Shown here piece after piece: positions 15,417 to 24,199 of a DNA stretch of 49,374 nucleotides. The position numbers were made by a program, and so were the translations under genes. The notes beneath the pieces were generated by a model, which had not been told where the DNA came from, did not search any database, and was given only the letters and a program-made list of their open reading frames with translations. Every line of letters begins with the position of its first letter. Position 1 is the stretch's first letter. The DNA is from CAZLNV01 sp964561095 (GTDB taxonomy: Bacteria; Bacillota_I; Bacilli_A; RF39; UBA660), in the NCBI GenBank assembly GCA_964561095.1, contig CAZLNV010000002.1, forward strand, positions 1-49,374. The letters run 5' to 3'.

Positions 15417-16206
15417 ACATCATTTTATTAAATGCTTTTGTTTTTTCAACTACTCTTTTAATATCTCTTTCATTGAATGGTTTTGTTAACACTTCAACAA
15501 TTGGATATTTAGCTACTTCTTCAATTGTTTCATTAGAATCTTCTCCAGTTATTATTGAAACAGGAATAGTATTAAATAATTGATTATCCTTTAAAAATTC
15601 CAATACTTCTATCCCACTACAATTAGGCATATTTAAGTCTAGTAACATTGCAACTATATTATTATCTTTTCTATTTTCAATTATATCTATTGCTTCTTTT
15701 CCATCCCCGGCAGATATTACTGCATAAGCTCCTTTAAATACTTTTTCTATAAATATTCTAATTACATTTGAATCATCAACAACTAAAATTGTTTTATCCT
15801 TAGTTGGATCAAATTTTAATTCTTCTATATCTTCAACTGGAATTGTTTTATCTCCAAAATATTCTTTAACTATATTTATCACTTTAGTTGTCTCTTTCAT
15901 TAACTCATTAAAGTGATCAAAAACATAATACATATTATTCGCTTTACTTTTGAGTTCATGGTCATATGCAAGTTCAGCTAAGTTCTCAAATCCAAAATAT
16001 TTTGCATCTGATTTTAGTGAATGCACTAATATTGCATAATTTGGCATATCAGTTGCTTCCTTATATTCTTTTATTTTTTTTACCTTTTCTTCAATAGCGG
16101 ATAAAAAGTCTCTCAAAGTTAGATTGTATGTTTCCATATCACCAAATAACTCTAAACTTTTTTCTACATTAACTCCATTATCTTCCAAAAATTTTCTATC
16201 TTTCAT
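15415..16206 (-). CDS. Hpt domain-receiver domain fusion protein
   Basis: 263 residues. Residues about 20-115 form a histidine phosphotransfer (Hpt) helical bundle with the phosphorylatable His62 in VHSLKSDAKYFG. Residues 138-260 are a response-regulator receiver: acidic pair DD (144-145), phospho-Asp190 in LLDLNMP, Thr in IITGED and Lys in LTKPFN. No DNA-binding or enzymatic output domain follows. It lies 10 bases after a hybrid histidine kinase, so the two likely form a phosphorelay in which Hpt takes phosphate from the kinase's receiver. The final target is not encoded next to it; Spo0A, 14 kb away, is one candidate (inference). Confidence 0.88.
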   Translation of the reverse strand: MKDRKFLEDNGVNVEKSLELFGDMETYNLTLRDFLSAIEEKVKKIKEYKEATDMPNYAILVHSLKSDAKYFGFENLAELAYDHELKSKANNMYYVFDHFNELMKETTKVINIVKEYFGDKTIPVEDIEELKFDPTKDKTILVVDDSNVIRIFIEKVFKGAYAVISAGDGKEAIDIIENRKDNNIVAMLLDLNMPNCSGIEVLEFLKDNQLFNTIPVSIITGEDSNETIEEVAKYPIVEVLTKPFNERDIKRVVEKTKAFNKMM

Positions 16207-16216
16207 AATTCCTCCA

Positions 16217-18046
16217 TTATCCCAAATATTTTCTTAATTTATTTTCAAGTTCTATCATATTCATTGGTTTGGCTATATAATCCGTAAATCCAGATGCTAA
16301 ATACTTTTCTCTCATTCCAGTAATAGCATTCGCAGTTAGTGCGATTACTGGGGTATTGAAATTGGGTATTTTACGCAGTTTTTTAAGTGTTTCAGTTCCA
16401 GTCATTATAGGCATCATATCATCAAGCAAAATGAGATCATATTTATTTCCACTTTCTATTTTTTCTAGACATCCTTTGCCAGAATCCACCTCCTCTGACT
16501 CAACATTATATTTAAGCAGTAATCTTGAAGCAACTTTTAGATTAACTATATTATCATCTACTATTAATACTTTTTTACCTTTAAAATTCAATAATGCTTT
16601 ATCAAGTTTGAGAACTTTAGTTTTTTCTAATTTTTTTTTATCTTCCACTATTTTTTGATCTATAGCAACTGTAAACTTTGAGCCAGTTCCATATTCACTT
16701 TGAACAACTATCTTACCTTTCATAAGTTCTACTAACTTTTTAGTAATTGCAAGCCCTAAACCCGTTCCTTCTGCTGTTGTATTTTTTTCAACTTCTAATC
16801 GTTCAAATCTAGTAAATAATTTATCAATCTTTTCTTTCTTAATGCCTATACCAGTATCCTCTACTGAAATTATTAATCTAACAACTCCATTATGTATAAC
16901 AGAATCAACATTGAATGTTATGCTACCCTGAGGAGTATACTTAATTGAATTTGTTAATAAATTCAATATTATCTGTTTCACTCTTGCATGATCTCCGTAT
17001 AATACCGGGGGTATTGATTCATCATATGAACTTATAAATTCTATTGGTTTATCATTAGCTTTTATCTTAATATTACAAAATGCCACCAATTCATTAAATA
17101 CCTTTTTAAATTCATATTCACTTTTTATTATTTCAAGTTTATTAGCTTCTATCTTAGAAATATCTAATATACCATTAACAATTTCCAACAAGTTATCAGA
17201 TGCATTCATAATATGGCCTATTTCCTCTTTAACATCTTCTGGAACTTTTTCATTTTCACTTATTATTTGACTAAACCCAACTATAGCGTTTAATGGGGTT
17301 CTTATTTCATGTGACATACTTGATAAAAAATCAGTTTTAGCATTATTAGCTTTTACAGCTTGATCTTTAGCAATATTAAGTTCATTAATCATTTTAACAT
17401 CTGGATTTTCAATGGTAAAAAACATCATCAAGTCAACATATACAAGCATTAATGTAGTAATCATTAATGCCGGATTTATAGTTCTTAATATCATTACAAC
17501 AATTATCAAGACGATTAATGCTAGTAATGGTAAATACTTTTTGTTCAATAAATTTTTAAAATTTGCTAAAGCACATATAACGCAAGCTAAAATATAGAAA
17601 CCAGTTCCCATAAATATAAGATTTACAGCCGCCCCATCAGCATACATAATATCTTGATCATTTACTATGTTAAATGGCAATATCATTATCGCAAGCACTA
17701 GAAGTAAGTTAATGATCATTGTTATTTTTATAACTTTATTATATGATTTACTAAATTTCTTTTTATAATTAAATGATATATATACAACATATAAGAATAA
17801 AAACCACGCATATACTATATAAATTGTAAAGTCTAATTTGTTAAATGTAATTATTAATTTAGATTCCGGAAATTTGTACCCCAAAAATATAATCGTTAAG
17901 GCAAGACAAACTTCAACCATTGTTGTTATTAACAATGCAGAAAATATTCCTGTCTCAATATTTTTTATTCTTTCTTTTCTATAGTATATAATCATTATTG
18001 TTGCAAGTATTAAAAATGCATATACTAAAAAATATAAATTATTCAC
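16217..18046 (-). CDS. Hybrid sensor histidine kinase with C-terminal receiver
   Basis: 609 residues. About seven hydrophobic segments occupy residues 1-212 (a 7TM-like membrane sensor), then a short linker, HisKA with the phospho-His246 in LSSMSHEIRTPLNAIVG, HATPase with N box NLLTNSIKY, G1 DTGIGI, F box and G2 GTGLGLA, and a receiver (about 490-609) with LILLDDMMP, ALTANA and the Lys of YIAKPMN. No periplasmic domain of size is present, so it likely senses something in or at the membrane. The downstream Hpt-receiver protein is the obvious partner. It follows the acyltransferase gene by 33 bases and may share its transcript. Confidence 0.93.
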   Translation of the reverse strand: MNNLYFLVYAFLILATIMIIYYRKERIKNIETGIFSALLITTMVEVCLALTIIFLGYKFPESKLIITFNKLDFTIYIVYAWFLFLYVVYISFNYKKKFSKSYNKVIKITMIINLLLVLAIMILPFNIVNDQDIMYADGAAVNLIFMGTGFYILACVICALANFKNLLNKKYLPLLALIVLIIVVMILRTINPALMITTLMLVYVDLMMFFTIENPDVKMINELNIAKDQAVKANNAKTDFLSSMSHEIRTPLNAIVGFSQIISENEKVPEDVKEEIGHIMNASDNLLEIVNGILDISKIEANKLEIIKSEYEFKKVFNELVAFCNIKIKANDKPIEFISSYDESIPPVLYGDHARVKQIILNLLTNSIKYTPQGSITFNVDSVIHNGVVRLIISVEDTGIGIKKEKIDKLFTRFERLEVEKNTTAEGTGLGLAITKKLVELMKGKIVVQSEYGTGSKFTVAIDQKIVEDKKKLEKTKVLKLDKALLNFKGKKVLIVDDNIVNLKVASRLLLKYNVESEEVDSGKGCLEKIESGNKYDLILLDDMMPIMTGTETLKKLRKIPNFNTPVIALTANAITGMREKYLASGFTDYIAKPMNMIELENKLRKYLG

Positions 18047-18079
18047 ACTACCACCTACTTTATACTATACCATATTTTA

Positions 18080-18967
18080 TTAACGTTTTAAAGTCAACTT
18101 ATTAACATTTATCGGCATAACATCATCATATGTTTCATAACTTTTTATTGCAAGCTTTCTAATGTCCTCTGGCCCCATCTTTGGATATCCTTTTACTAAT
18201 TCATCTTTCCATTCTTTGTATCTTCCGCTTTCATATTCTTCTCTAGTAATTCTAGGAATCTTAGTTTCCCAAATTTCATACTTTAATCTAGCCATCTCAT
18301 CTCTTAAAGTTTTTAAAGCTTCATTTCTATCAGTTTTATAATTTAATCTAAGTGGCATCCCATACTTAACATATACATTATTAGTTTTATCTTCATATTC
18401 CATTACTACAGGCACAATTGGATATTCAGTTATTTTAGCAATATCTATTATACCAGCTCCAAGTTCTAACATTGGAACGCTTTCTTCTAAGTTCCATGCT
18501 CCTTCAGGAAAAATCATTAGGTCTCTCCCATACAAAGCTCTTTTAATCATCTCGGTCTTTGCTGATTTTTCACTTTCCTTATTACCCCTTTGTAAATAAA
18601 CAACACCTTTAATCCTAAAAAGTAAACCAGATACATCATTTTTATTTTCATCACTAGCTAATAAATAACTATGTCTGCCTATTATTTCAGTGGCAAGTGG
18701 CACGTCATTAGCATTAGAATGATTAAAACCAAATATCATAGTCTCTTTTTTATCTACAGGGCATTCATTTAAAAATATTAAATTTTTTTTTCTAATAGTT
18801 TTTAGTATCCCAAGCAATATTGGACTAAAAGCATCTCCAGCCTTAATTGAAGCTTTTGGATTCGGAAGCTCACCATAATATTCTTTTAGTTCTTTATAAT
18901 ACTGTTTTAATTCTTCATCAGAAAAGTTTTTTAACTCTTCCCAATTCTTTTTTTCAAATTCTCTCAT
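18080..18967 (-). CDS. PlsC-like lysophospholipid acyltransferase family protein
   Basis: 295 residues. The acyltransferase motif I is FGFNHSNANDVP (H-X4-D, near residue 90), then VVYLQRGNKES (motif II-like) and LMIFPEGAWN (motif III, FPEG) and VPVV (motif IV). Such enzymes acylate glycerol-phosphate derivatives at the inner membrane; the exact acceptor is not clear. It lacks obvious membrane helices apart from a hydrophobic patch. I chose the start at 18967 (MREFEKKNWEEL) because AAGGGG lies five bases upstream; nine codons more are open upstream. It may head an operon with the hybrid kinase. Confidence 0.85.
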   Translation of the reverse strand: MREFEKKNWEELKNFSDEELKQYYKELKEYYGELPNPKASIKAGDAFSPILLGILKTIRKKNLIFLNECPVDKKETMIFGFNHSNANDVPLATEIIGRHSYLLASDENKNDVSGLLFRIKGVVYLQRGNKESEKSAKTEMIKRALYGRDLMIFPEGAWNLEESVPMLELGAGIIDIAKITEYPIVPVVMEYEDKTNNVYVKYGMPLRLNYKTDRNEALKTLRDEMARLKYEIWETKIPRITREEYESGRYKEWKDELVKGYPKMGPEDIRKLAIKSYETYDDVMPINVNKLTLKR

Positions 18968-18984
18968 ATTATCCCCTTGTATTA

Positions 18985-19012
18985 ATAATATCACTTTTTA
19001 TTTTTTTTTCAA
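18985..19012 (-). promoter_or_regulatory. Likely promoter of the acyltransferase gene
   Basis: On the minus strand: -35 TTGAAA (19012-19007), an almost pure A spacer of 16 bases, -10 TATTAT (18990-18985). It is divergent from, and only about 10 bases away from, the promoter of the Xre gene at 19056. Confidence 0.6.
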
Positions 19013-19020
19013 TAAATCAA

Positions 19021-19049
19021 TAGACTTCGTGTGACATATTTGATACAAT
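19021..19049 (+). promoter_or_regulatory. Promoter giving an apparently leaderless Xre transcript
   Basis: -35 TAGACT (19021-19026), 17-base spacer, -10 TACAAT (19044-19049). The ATG of the Xre gene begins at 19056, six bases after the -10 box, where transcription itself should start. No Shine-Dalgarno sequence is seen between the -10 box and the ATG. Confidence 0.6.
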
Positions 19050-19055
19050 AGTATT

Positions 19056-19319
19056 ATGAATAAAATGAGTGAAATAAAAAACTATATTAAAATTGACAAA
19101 ACTTTTGATGAATTAGAGAATGATTTCATAAAAGAATTTATCTTTACAAGAAAAAGTAATAATCTAACTCAACAATTGCTTGCGGATTATTCCAACACTT
19201 CTAGAGAAAAAATTGCTAGAATAGAAAAGAAAATGCATTCTCCCACAATAAAAAGTTTAATCAAAATACTTGGCTCAATTGGATATACAATAAAAATAGA
19301 AAAAAAACCTTATATTTAA
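19056..19319 (+). CDS. Xre-family helix-turn-helix protein, antitoxin-like
   Basis: 87 residues. Residues about 30-80 form a Cro/CI helix-turn-helix (FTRKSNNLTQQLLADYSNT, then IARIEKKMHSPTIKSLIKIL). The layout of a short N-terminal helix plus HTH ending in TIKIEKK resembles HigA- or RelB-linked Xre antitoxins, but no toxin gene is adjacent on either side, so it is either an orphan or a stand-alone regulator. The next in-frame ATG is three codons in. It has no ribosome binding site; see the promoter entry. Its stop codon lies in a bidirectional terminator shared with the surface-protein gene opposite. Confidence 0.75.
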   Translation: MNKMSEIKNYIKIDKTFDELENDFIKEFIFTRKSNNLTQQLLADYSNTSREKIARIEKKMHSPTIKSLIKILGSIGYTIKIEKKPYI

Positions 19320-19332
19320 ATATAAGGTTTTT
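19303..19332. terminator. Bidirectional terminator
   Basis: A perfect palindrome whose half is AAAAACCTTATATTT, centred at 19317/19318, with A/T runs on both sides. It serves the Xre gene from the left and the interrupted surface-protein gene from the right. Confidence 0.85.
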
Positions 19333-19348
19333 ATATAATATAAATTTA

Positions 19349-20761
19349 CTAATTAAATCTTTTTCCTTTTTTTTCAGCTAATTTGTAAATAACTATTCCT
19401 ACTAGTAAAATACTTAAAAGTAACATAAAATTAATTGCAACATCTCCAGTTTTTGGATTTACATCAGTTACAGAGAACGAGGCACTTGCTGATGCTCCAT
19501 CACTATAACTTACTTTTAATGTGTATGTTCCTTTGTCTAATGTTTGCAAATACTCTTTTTTTAAAGTAACTATTGTACTTCCACTTGTTATGGTATATTT
19601 ACTCTCATCAATAACAACATCATTTACTTTAACAGTCTCTAAATTTTCTACATTCCCACTAAAAGTTATTACTAAATTATCATTATTATATGTTTGTGTA
19701 TTTCCACTTACTACCTTATATATATTAAATAGTCTTATTATAGTTTGATCAGGTCTGCGAGAATCTTCAATAAGAAAATTTCCTCGTATTGAAGAAAGCA
19801 TATCGACTTGCATGTTTTCCTCATACAATAGTTTAAAATCACTATTATATAATCTGAATACTGATGTTTCTGCAGTAGGGTGGCATATTACTCCTAATAC
19901 TGCATCTTTATATATATATGGTTTTGTATAGCATCCATATGGAACAATGTCTGTTAACTTTTGTGCAACGGTACCATCAACATTATATGCAACAACCGTT
20001 TCTTCTCCATTATCCACCAAAATATATGTACCAAATGCTTCACTAGATATTATATGATAATCCGCACTTGCTGTTATGATAGGTTCAAAAATATTTCTAC
20101 TTAATTGAGCAACATTAGTGACTTCTTCTTTATTGTCAGTAATCTCAACTCCATATTTTTATATATCATCAATAGTTGGATTTTCCACCTTTACTGCAGG
20201 AATACCAAAAATATTATAATAAGTCTCATTTGGATCAATGATAACATTTTTTACATTTGTTAAGCATTTTTCTTCATAATATATAGATAATTCACTTTCA
20301 ATCGGGCTACTTACAGCAGTATATTCGTTGCCCACTATTTTATAATAATCCTTATTTTCAGCAATAGCTTCATCTTCTGTAATTACATAATTGTAATAAC
20401 AATTTTTTTTGATTTTTACAATCATGTAATCATCATTTAAAAGAATACTAGAAAAATTATAATATTCGCTATAAAAATCAAGTACTTCTTGAGAAGTCAT
20501 TTTTTTACAGCTTTCACTATAAGGGTTAATAGCATAGCGCTCATCAGTAATACTATCTTTAAAAATCAGATTGCCGTTTTCAGCTATAGTATAAAAATAT
20601 GAATTCTCAGCTGAAGGACAAATTGCATGTCCATAAGTTCTAACATTCTCAATCTCTGTCAACGAATACTCAGTATTGCCATCTTTAAAAGTTACGGCTT
20701 TAACACTTGGCATTATCAATAAAGTAAGTGCTACGCCTACAATTAGTAATATTTTTTTCAT
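19349..20761 (-). pseudogene. Sortase-anchored (NPKTG) secreted protein interrupted by one in-frame TAA
   Basis: Reading from 20761 gives a signal peptide (MKKILLIVGVALTLLIMPSVKA) and about 178 further residues, then TAA at 20161-20159 (codon 201). The same frame continues without any other stop for 269 codons to 19349. The second part includes an Ig-like or bacterial beta-sandwich region (about codons 320-425, ending SFSVTD) and finishes with the wall-sorting signal NPKTGD, a hydrophobic stretch and KKGKRFN. So one gene of 470 codons, an exported cell-wall protein, is split by a nonsense codon. No good start or ribosome binding site lies just after the TAA. The precise ligand or role is unknown. 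A recent mutation, phase-like loss or readthrough are all possible. Confidence 0.85.
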
Positions 20762-20932
20762 TTATACTTCTCCATATTATAAATAGTATCATTAAGCCCT
20801 TTCTATGTCAATCTCAATATTAATAACTACAAGCTTTTAAATCTTTAATAAAATATTATAAATTTCTTTAAATAACTTCTATTTTTTTATTTAAATTTGT
20901 GCTAATATTTTTATGATAGGAAAATATAAGTT

Positions 20933-22408
20933 ATGGAATTAGGTTTTAATAATACTAAATATGTTAAAATTCAAAGTGCAAAAATCAAAGAAAGAATCTC
21001 TATGTTTGACAAATTATATTTAGAAATTGGTGGAAAACTATTTGATGATACACACGCTACTAGAGTTTTACCTGGATTTAAATCTGATTCTAAAATAAAA
21101 ATGTTTTTAGAACTCAAAAATGATTTAGAAATAATCTTTTGTATTAATGCAAAAGATATTGAAAAAAACAAAACAAGAAATGAATATGGAATTACTTATG
21201 ATATTGAAATTATAAGACTTATAAATAAAGCTTTATCTTTAGGATTTTCAATTAATTCTGTTGTTATAACTTTATATCAAAAGCAAATATCTGTCGATAA
21301 ATTTATAAAAAAATTAAATAGGCAGGGAATTAAAACATACATTCATACTTTTACTAAAGGTTATCCTAATGATGTTGAAACTATTGTAAGTAAAGAGGGA
21401 TACGGAGCTAATGAATATATTAAAACTACTAAGCCTCTAGTACTTGTAAATGCCCCAGGTCCTGGCAGTGGAAAACTTGCTACATGTTTATCTCAATTGT
21501 ATCACGAACACACAAGAGGAATTAATGCTGGATATGCAAAGTTTGAAACTTTTCCAGTGTGGAATTTAGATTTAAAGCATCCTGTTAATATGGCATATGA
21601 AGCAGCAACTGCTGATTTAAAAGATGTTAATATGATTGATTCTTTTCATTTAAAAGCTTACAACGAAATAGCTGTTAATTATAACAGAGATTTGGAACTA
21701 TTTCCCGTATTACAAAAAATTTTATTAAAAATCACTAATAACAATATTTATAATTCTCCCACTGATATGGGAGTTAACATGATAGGATTTTGTATAAACA
21801 ATAATAAAGTTATAGAAGAATCTGCTAAAAAAGAAATAGTAAGAAGATATTATAATGAACAAGTGAATTATAAAAAAGGAATTGTAGATGAAGATGTTCC
21901 TAGAAGAATAGAAATGCTAATGAATGAGTTAAATATTGACAAATATTATTTGAAAGTTGTAAAACCTGCTCTTAAAAAAGCTAAAAAAGAAAATCTTCCT
22001 GTAATAGCGATGGAACTTCCTAATGGAAAAATAATCACGGGTAAACAAACTAAATTATTATCACCTGCAAGTAGCTTAATAATAAATTCATTAAAAGAAT
22101 TAACAAATATTCCAGATAAAATACAATTGTTATCACCTTCAATTTTAAAGCCAATTACTAAATTAAAAAATATTTCTGATAATAAAGAAAATAAATTGCA
22201 ACTTCAAGAAGCATTAATTGCGCTTAGTATTTCTTCAGTAACAAATCCAGTTATTAAAGAAGCCTTAAGTAATTTAGATAAATTAAACAATTTAAACGCA
22301 CATGCTTCTTATATAATTGAAAATGGTGATTTTAAAGCATTAAAATCTTTAAATATAAATTTTACTTGTGAACCAGAATTTTATTTAGATAAAATTTATT
22401 ATAATTAA
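20933..22408 (+). CDS. DUF1846 family protein
   Basis: 491 residues. The N-terminus with KLYLEIGGKLFDDTHATRVLPGF, the INAKDIEKNKTRNEYGITYD stretch and the Gly-rich NAPGPGSGKLATCLSQLYHE (about residue 175) are the DUF1846 pattern, a soluble family of about 490-500 residues common in Firmicutes whose function is not established. The GPGSGK element resembles a nucleotide-binding loop. It is transcribed alone, opposite to its neighbours; a weak AGGAAA ribosome binding site precedes the ATG. Confidence 0.9.
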   Translation: MELGFNNTKYVKIQSAKIKERISMFDKLYLEIGGKLFDDTHATRVLPGFKSDSKIKMFLELKNDLEIIFCINAKDIEKNKTRNEYGITYDIEIIRLINKALSLGFSINSVVITLYQKQISVDKFIKKLNRQGIKTYIHTFTKGYPNDVETIVSKEGYGANEYIKTTKPLVLVNAPGPGSGKLATCLSQLYHEHTRGINAGYAKFETFPVWNLDLKHPVNMAYEAATADLKDVNMIDSFHLKAYNEIAVNYNRDLELFPVLQKILLKITNNNIYNSPTDMGVNMIGFCINNNKVIEESAKKEIVRRYYNEQVNYKKGIVDEDVPRRIEMLMNELNIDKYYLKVVKPALKKAKKENLPVIAMELPNGKIITGKQTKLLSPASSLIINSLKELTNIPDKIQLLSPSILKPITKLKNISDNKENKLQLQEALIALSISSVTNPVIKEALSNLDKLNNLNAHASYIIENGDFKALKSLNINFTCEPEFYLDKIYYN

Positions 22409-22426
22409 AAACATATATTTGCTATT

Positions 22427-23314
22427 CTAGTATATATTCTTTAGTAAACACTCTAGAATCGGAGCAGTATTCATTACAAATTTATTATCTTTTTTACATA
22501 TTATTATCCCTATAGTTTTATTCATACTAATTGTTTTAACATTCTTATCAATATAATTCATATATATTTCTATTTGACCTATATATTCTTTTTTTAACTC
22601 TGTTATCTTTAATTCAATAATAACATAACAATTATAAATTATATTATATAAAAGTATATCTATATAATTAAATCTATTTCCTACTTTAATTTTGTATTCA
22701 TTGCCAACATAACTAAAACCACTACCTAGTTCTTTTAAAAAATCATCTACTTGTTCTAGTATTAGTTGCTTTAATACTTTTTCACTTACTTCAATATTTC
22801 TATGCTTACTTTTAATTATTATTGGATTCTTTATAAAATCTTCAACTTTATTTTCTTCCCTTGCTATTAGTTTTTTTTTAGTTTTATCATCAAGTCTTTC
22901 ATATTCATTACTTTTTATTTTGCTTCTTAATTCTCTTACAGATAGGTTTTGTTCTTCACATATTCTAATATAATAATTAATTTTGCTTGTGTCTTCAATT
23001 GTCAGAAGTTCTACATAGTGACTTCAACACAAATTTCCAGACATTGTTTGGAAATTTCCAATTATAGATATAAAATGGTAAAAATTTAACATATTATATA
23101 AATTGCTTTTTGTATATGTCTTTTTTAATTCTTTTGTTAACTTTTGTGAATATTGTTTTATTATATTTTTACCATAGTGTTTTCCTGCTTCAAATAACAA
23201 TTTACCCACATTATAGTAAGTCCTTAAATCACTCTTATTCTTTGAATAATCTTTTACTCTTTTATATACTTCATTATTAATTAATTCTTGTTTTATTTCA
23301 TTATAATAATTCAT
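22427..23314 (-). pseudogene. DUF1016 (YhcG-type) PD-(D/E)XK nuclease, interrupted by TGA at a conserved Trp
   Basis: From 23314 the N-terminal DUF1016 domain reads to FHFISIIGNFQTMSGNLC, then TGA at 23026-23024. The frame then continues SHYVELLTIEDTSKINYY and runs 198 codons to a TAG at 22429-22427. In the family this junction is normally LSWSHYV, so TGA replaces the conserved Trp. The C-terminal nuclease core is intact: NRFNYIDILLYN (Asp) and VIIELK (the ExK pair), then IGQIEIYMNY. These proteins are presumed DNA or RNA nucleases often found with restriction and mobile DNA. In this organism the product is likely truncated to 96 residues. It might instead come from a donor where UGA means Trp. 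The flanks recur at 33275-33480. Confidence 0.88.
22431..22492. repeat. Left flank of the DUF1016 cassette (copy 1)
   Basis: About 60 bases, beginning TATATATTCTTTAGTAAACA, covering the 3' end of the DUF1016 gene. A diverged copy (roughly nine differences) is at 33275-33337, where it is joined directly to the other flank. Confidence 0.8.
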
Positions 23315-23338
23315 ATAGTTATTTCCTTTTTCATGAAT

Positions 23339-23474
23339 ATTAACATATCAAAAAAAGAGATGCAAATAAGTAAAGTTAAACTTTATGCATCTTTTCATTT
23401 AATAAAATTAATTTATATTGTATAGAAACAAAATTATACTTTGATACTAATAAGAGTTATTTAGATTTAATTTA
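23339..23474. repeat. Right flank of the DUF1016 cassette (copy 1), with a terminator-like hairpin
   Basis: About 135 bases between the DUF1016 start and tmk. It closely matches 33349-33480. It contains an imperfect hairpin at 23351-23392 (arms AGATGCA/TGCATCT plus TAAAG/CTTTA) followed on the minus strand by CTTTTTTT, so it should terminate tmk transcription before the DUF1016 gene. Confidence 0.8.
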
Positions 23475-23522
23475 TATTAAGTGGTGCGGTTGAGATTACA
23501 ATTAAAAAAAATGTTACAATTT

Positions 23523-24197
23523 TTATAACACTTTTTTTCTTACTAACTTTTTAATGTCTTCGTGAATGTCTTCAACACTTCTCATTTCATTGTCTAAAGA
23601 ACACTCAATTTTATCCCACTCCAAATAATCTGAAACAAACATTCCGCTATCATATATCCTTTTTTGAAGTTCTAAATCTCTTTCAAATACATCTTGTTCT
23701 ATCCCTTCATTACATTTTCTTGCACTTCTAAATTTGGTTACGAGCTCAAAAGGGGCATATAAGAATATAGTTAAATCCGGAAGTTTTACACCCATTTTAT
23801 TATATTCAAAGTCTATTACATAATCAATAAAGTTCGTTTTATCATTGATATTGTCAAACAATGCTGACTGATATATAAGGCTGGAAGTAGTATATCTATC
23901 TAAAGTTATAATTTTACCATCTTCATAAGCAAGTTTTAATTTGTTATTCCATGTAATTGCTCTGTCAACTGCATATAGACTATTAATCATATACGGAGAT
24001 AATATATTTGGTTTTCCTAAATTCCCTTTTAAAAATTCTTCAACAGGTGCTGCAGAAGGAGTACCATATGAAGGAAAATGATGGAACTCGATATTGTAGC
24101 CTTCATTAACAATCCAATCTTTTAACAATGCATATTGAGTACTTTTACCTATTCCGTCGCATGCGCCCTCAACAACAATTAATTTCCCTTTACTCAT
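23523..24197 (-). CDS. tmk: Thymidylate kinase
   Basis: Phosphorylates dTMP to dTDP. The P-loop is EGACDGIGKSTQY (about residues 9-20), one residue longer than the common EGxDGxGKST. The Asp-Arg-Tyr motif LDRYTTSSLIYQ (about 98-109) binds dTMP and LPDLTIFLYAPFE precedes the lid. 224 residues is normal. It follows thyX by two bases, so dTMP synthesis and phosphorylation are co-expressed. Confidence 0.93.
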   Translation of the reverse strand: MSKGKLIVVEGACDGIGKSTQYALLKDWIVNEGYNIEFHHFPSYGTPSAAPVEEFLKGNLGKPNILSPYMINSLYAVDRAITWNNKLKLAYEDGKIITLDRYTTSSLIYQSALFDNINDKTNFIDYVIDFEYNKMGVKLPDLTIFLYAPFELVTKFRSARKCNEGIEQDVFERDLELQKRIYDSGMFVSDYLEWDKIECSLDNEMRSVEDIHEDIKKLVRKKVL

Positions 24198-24199
24198 AA

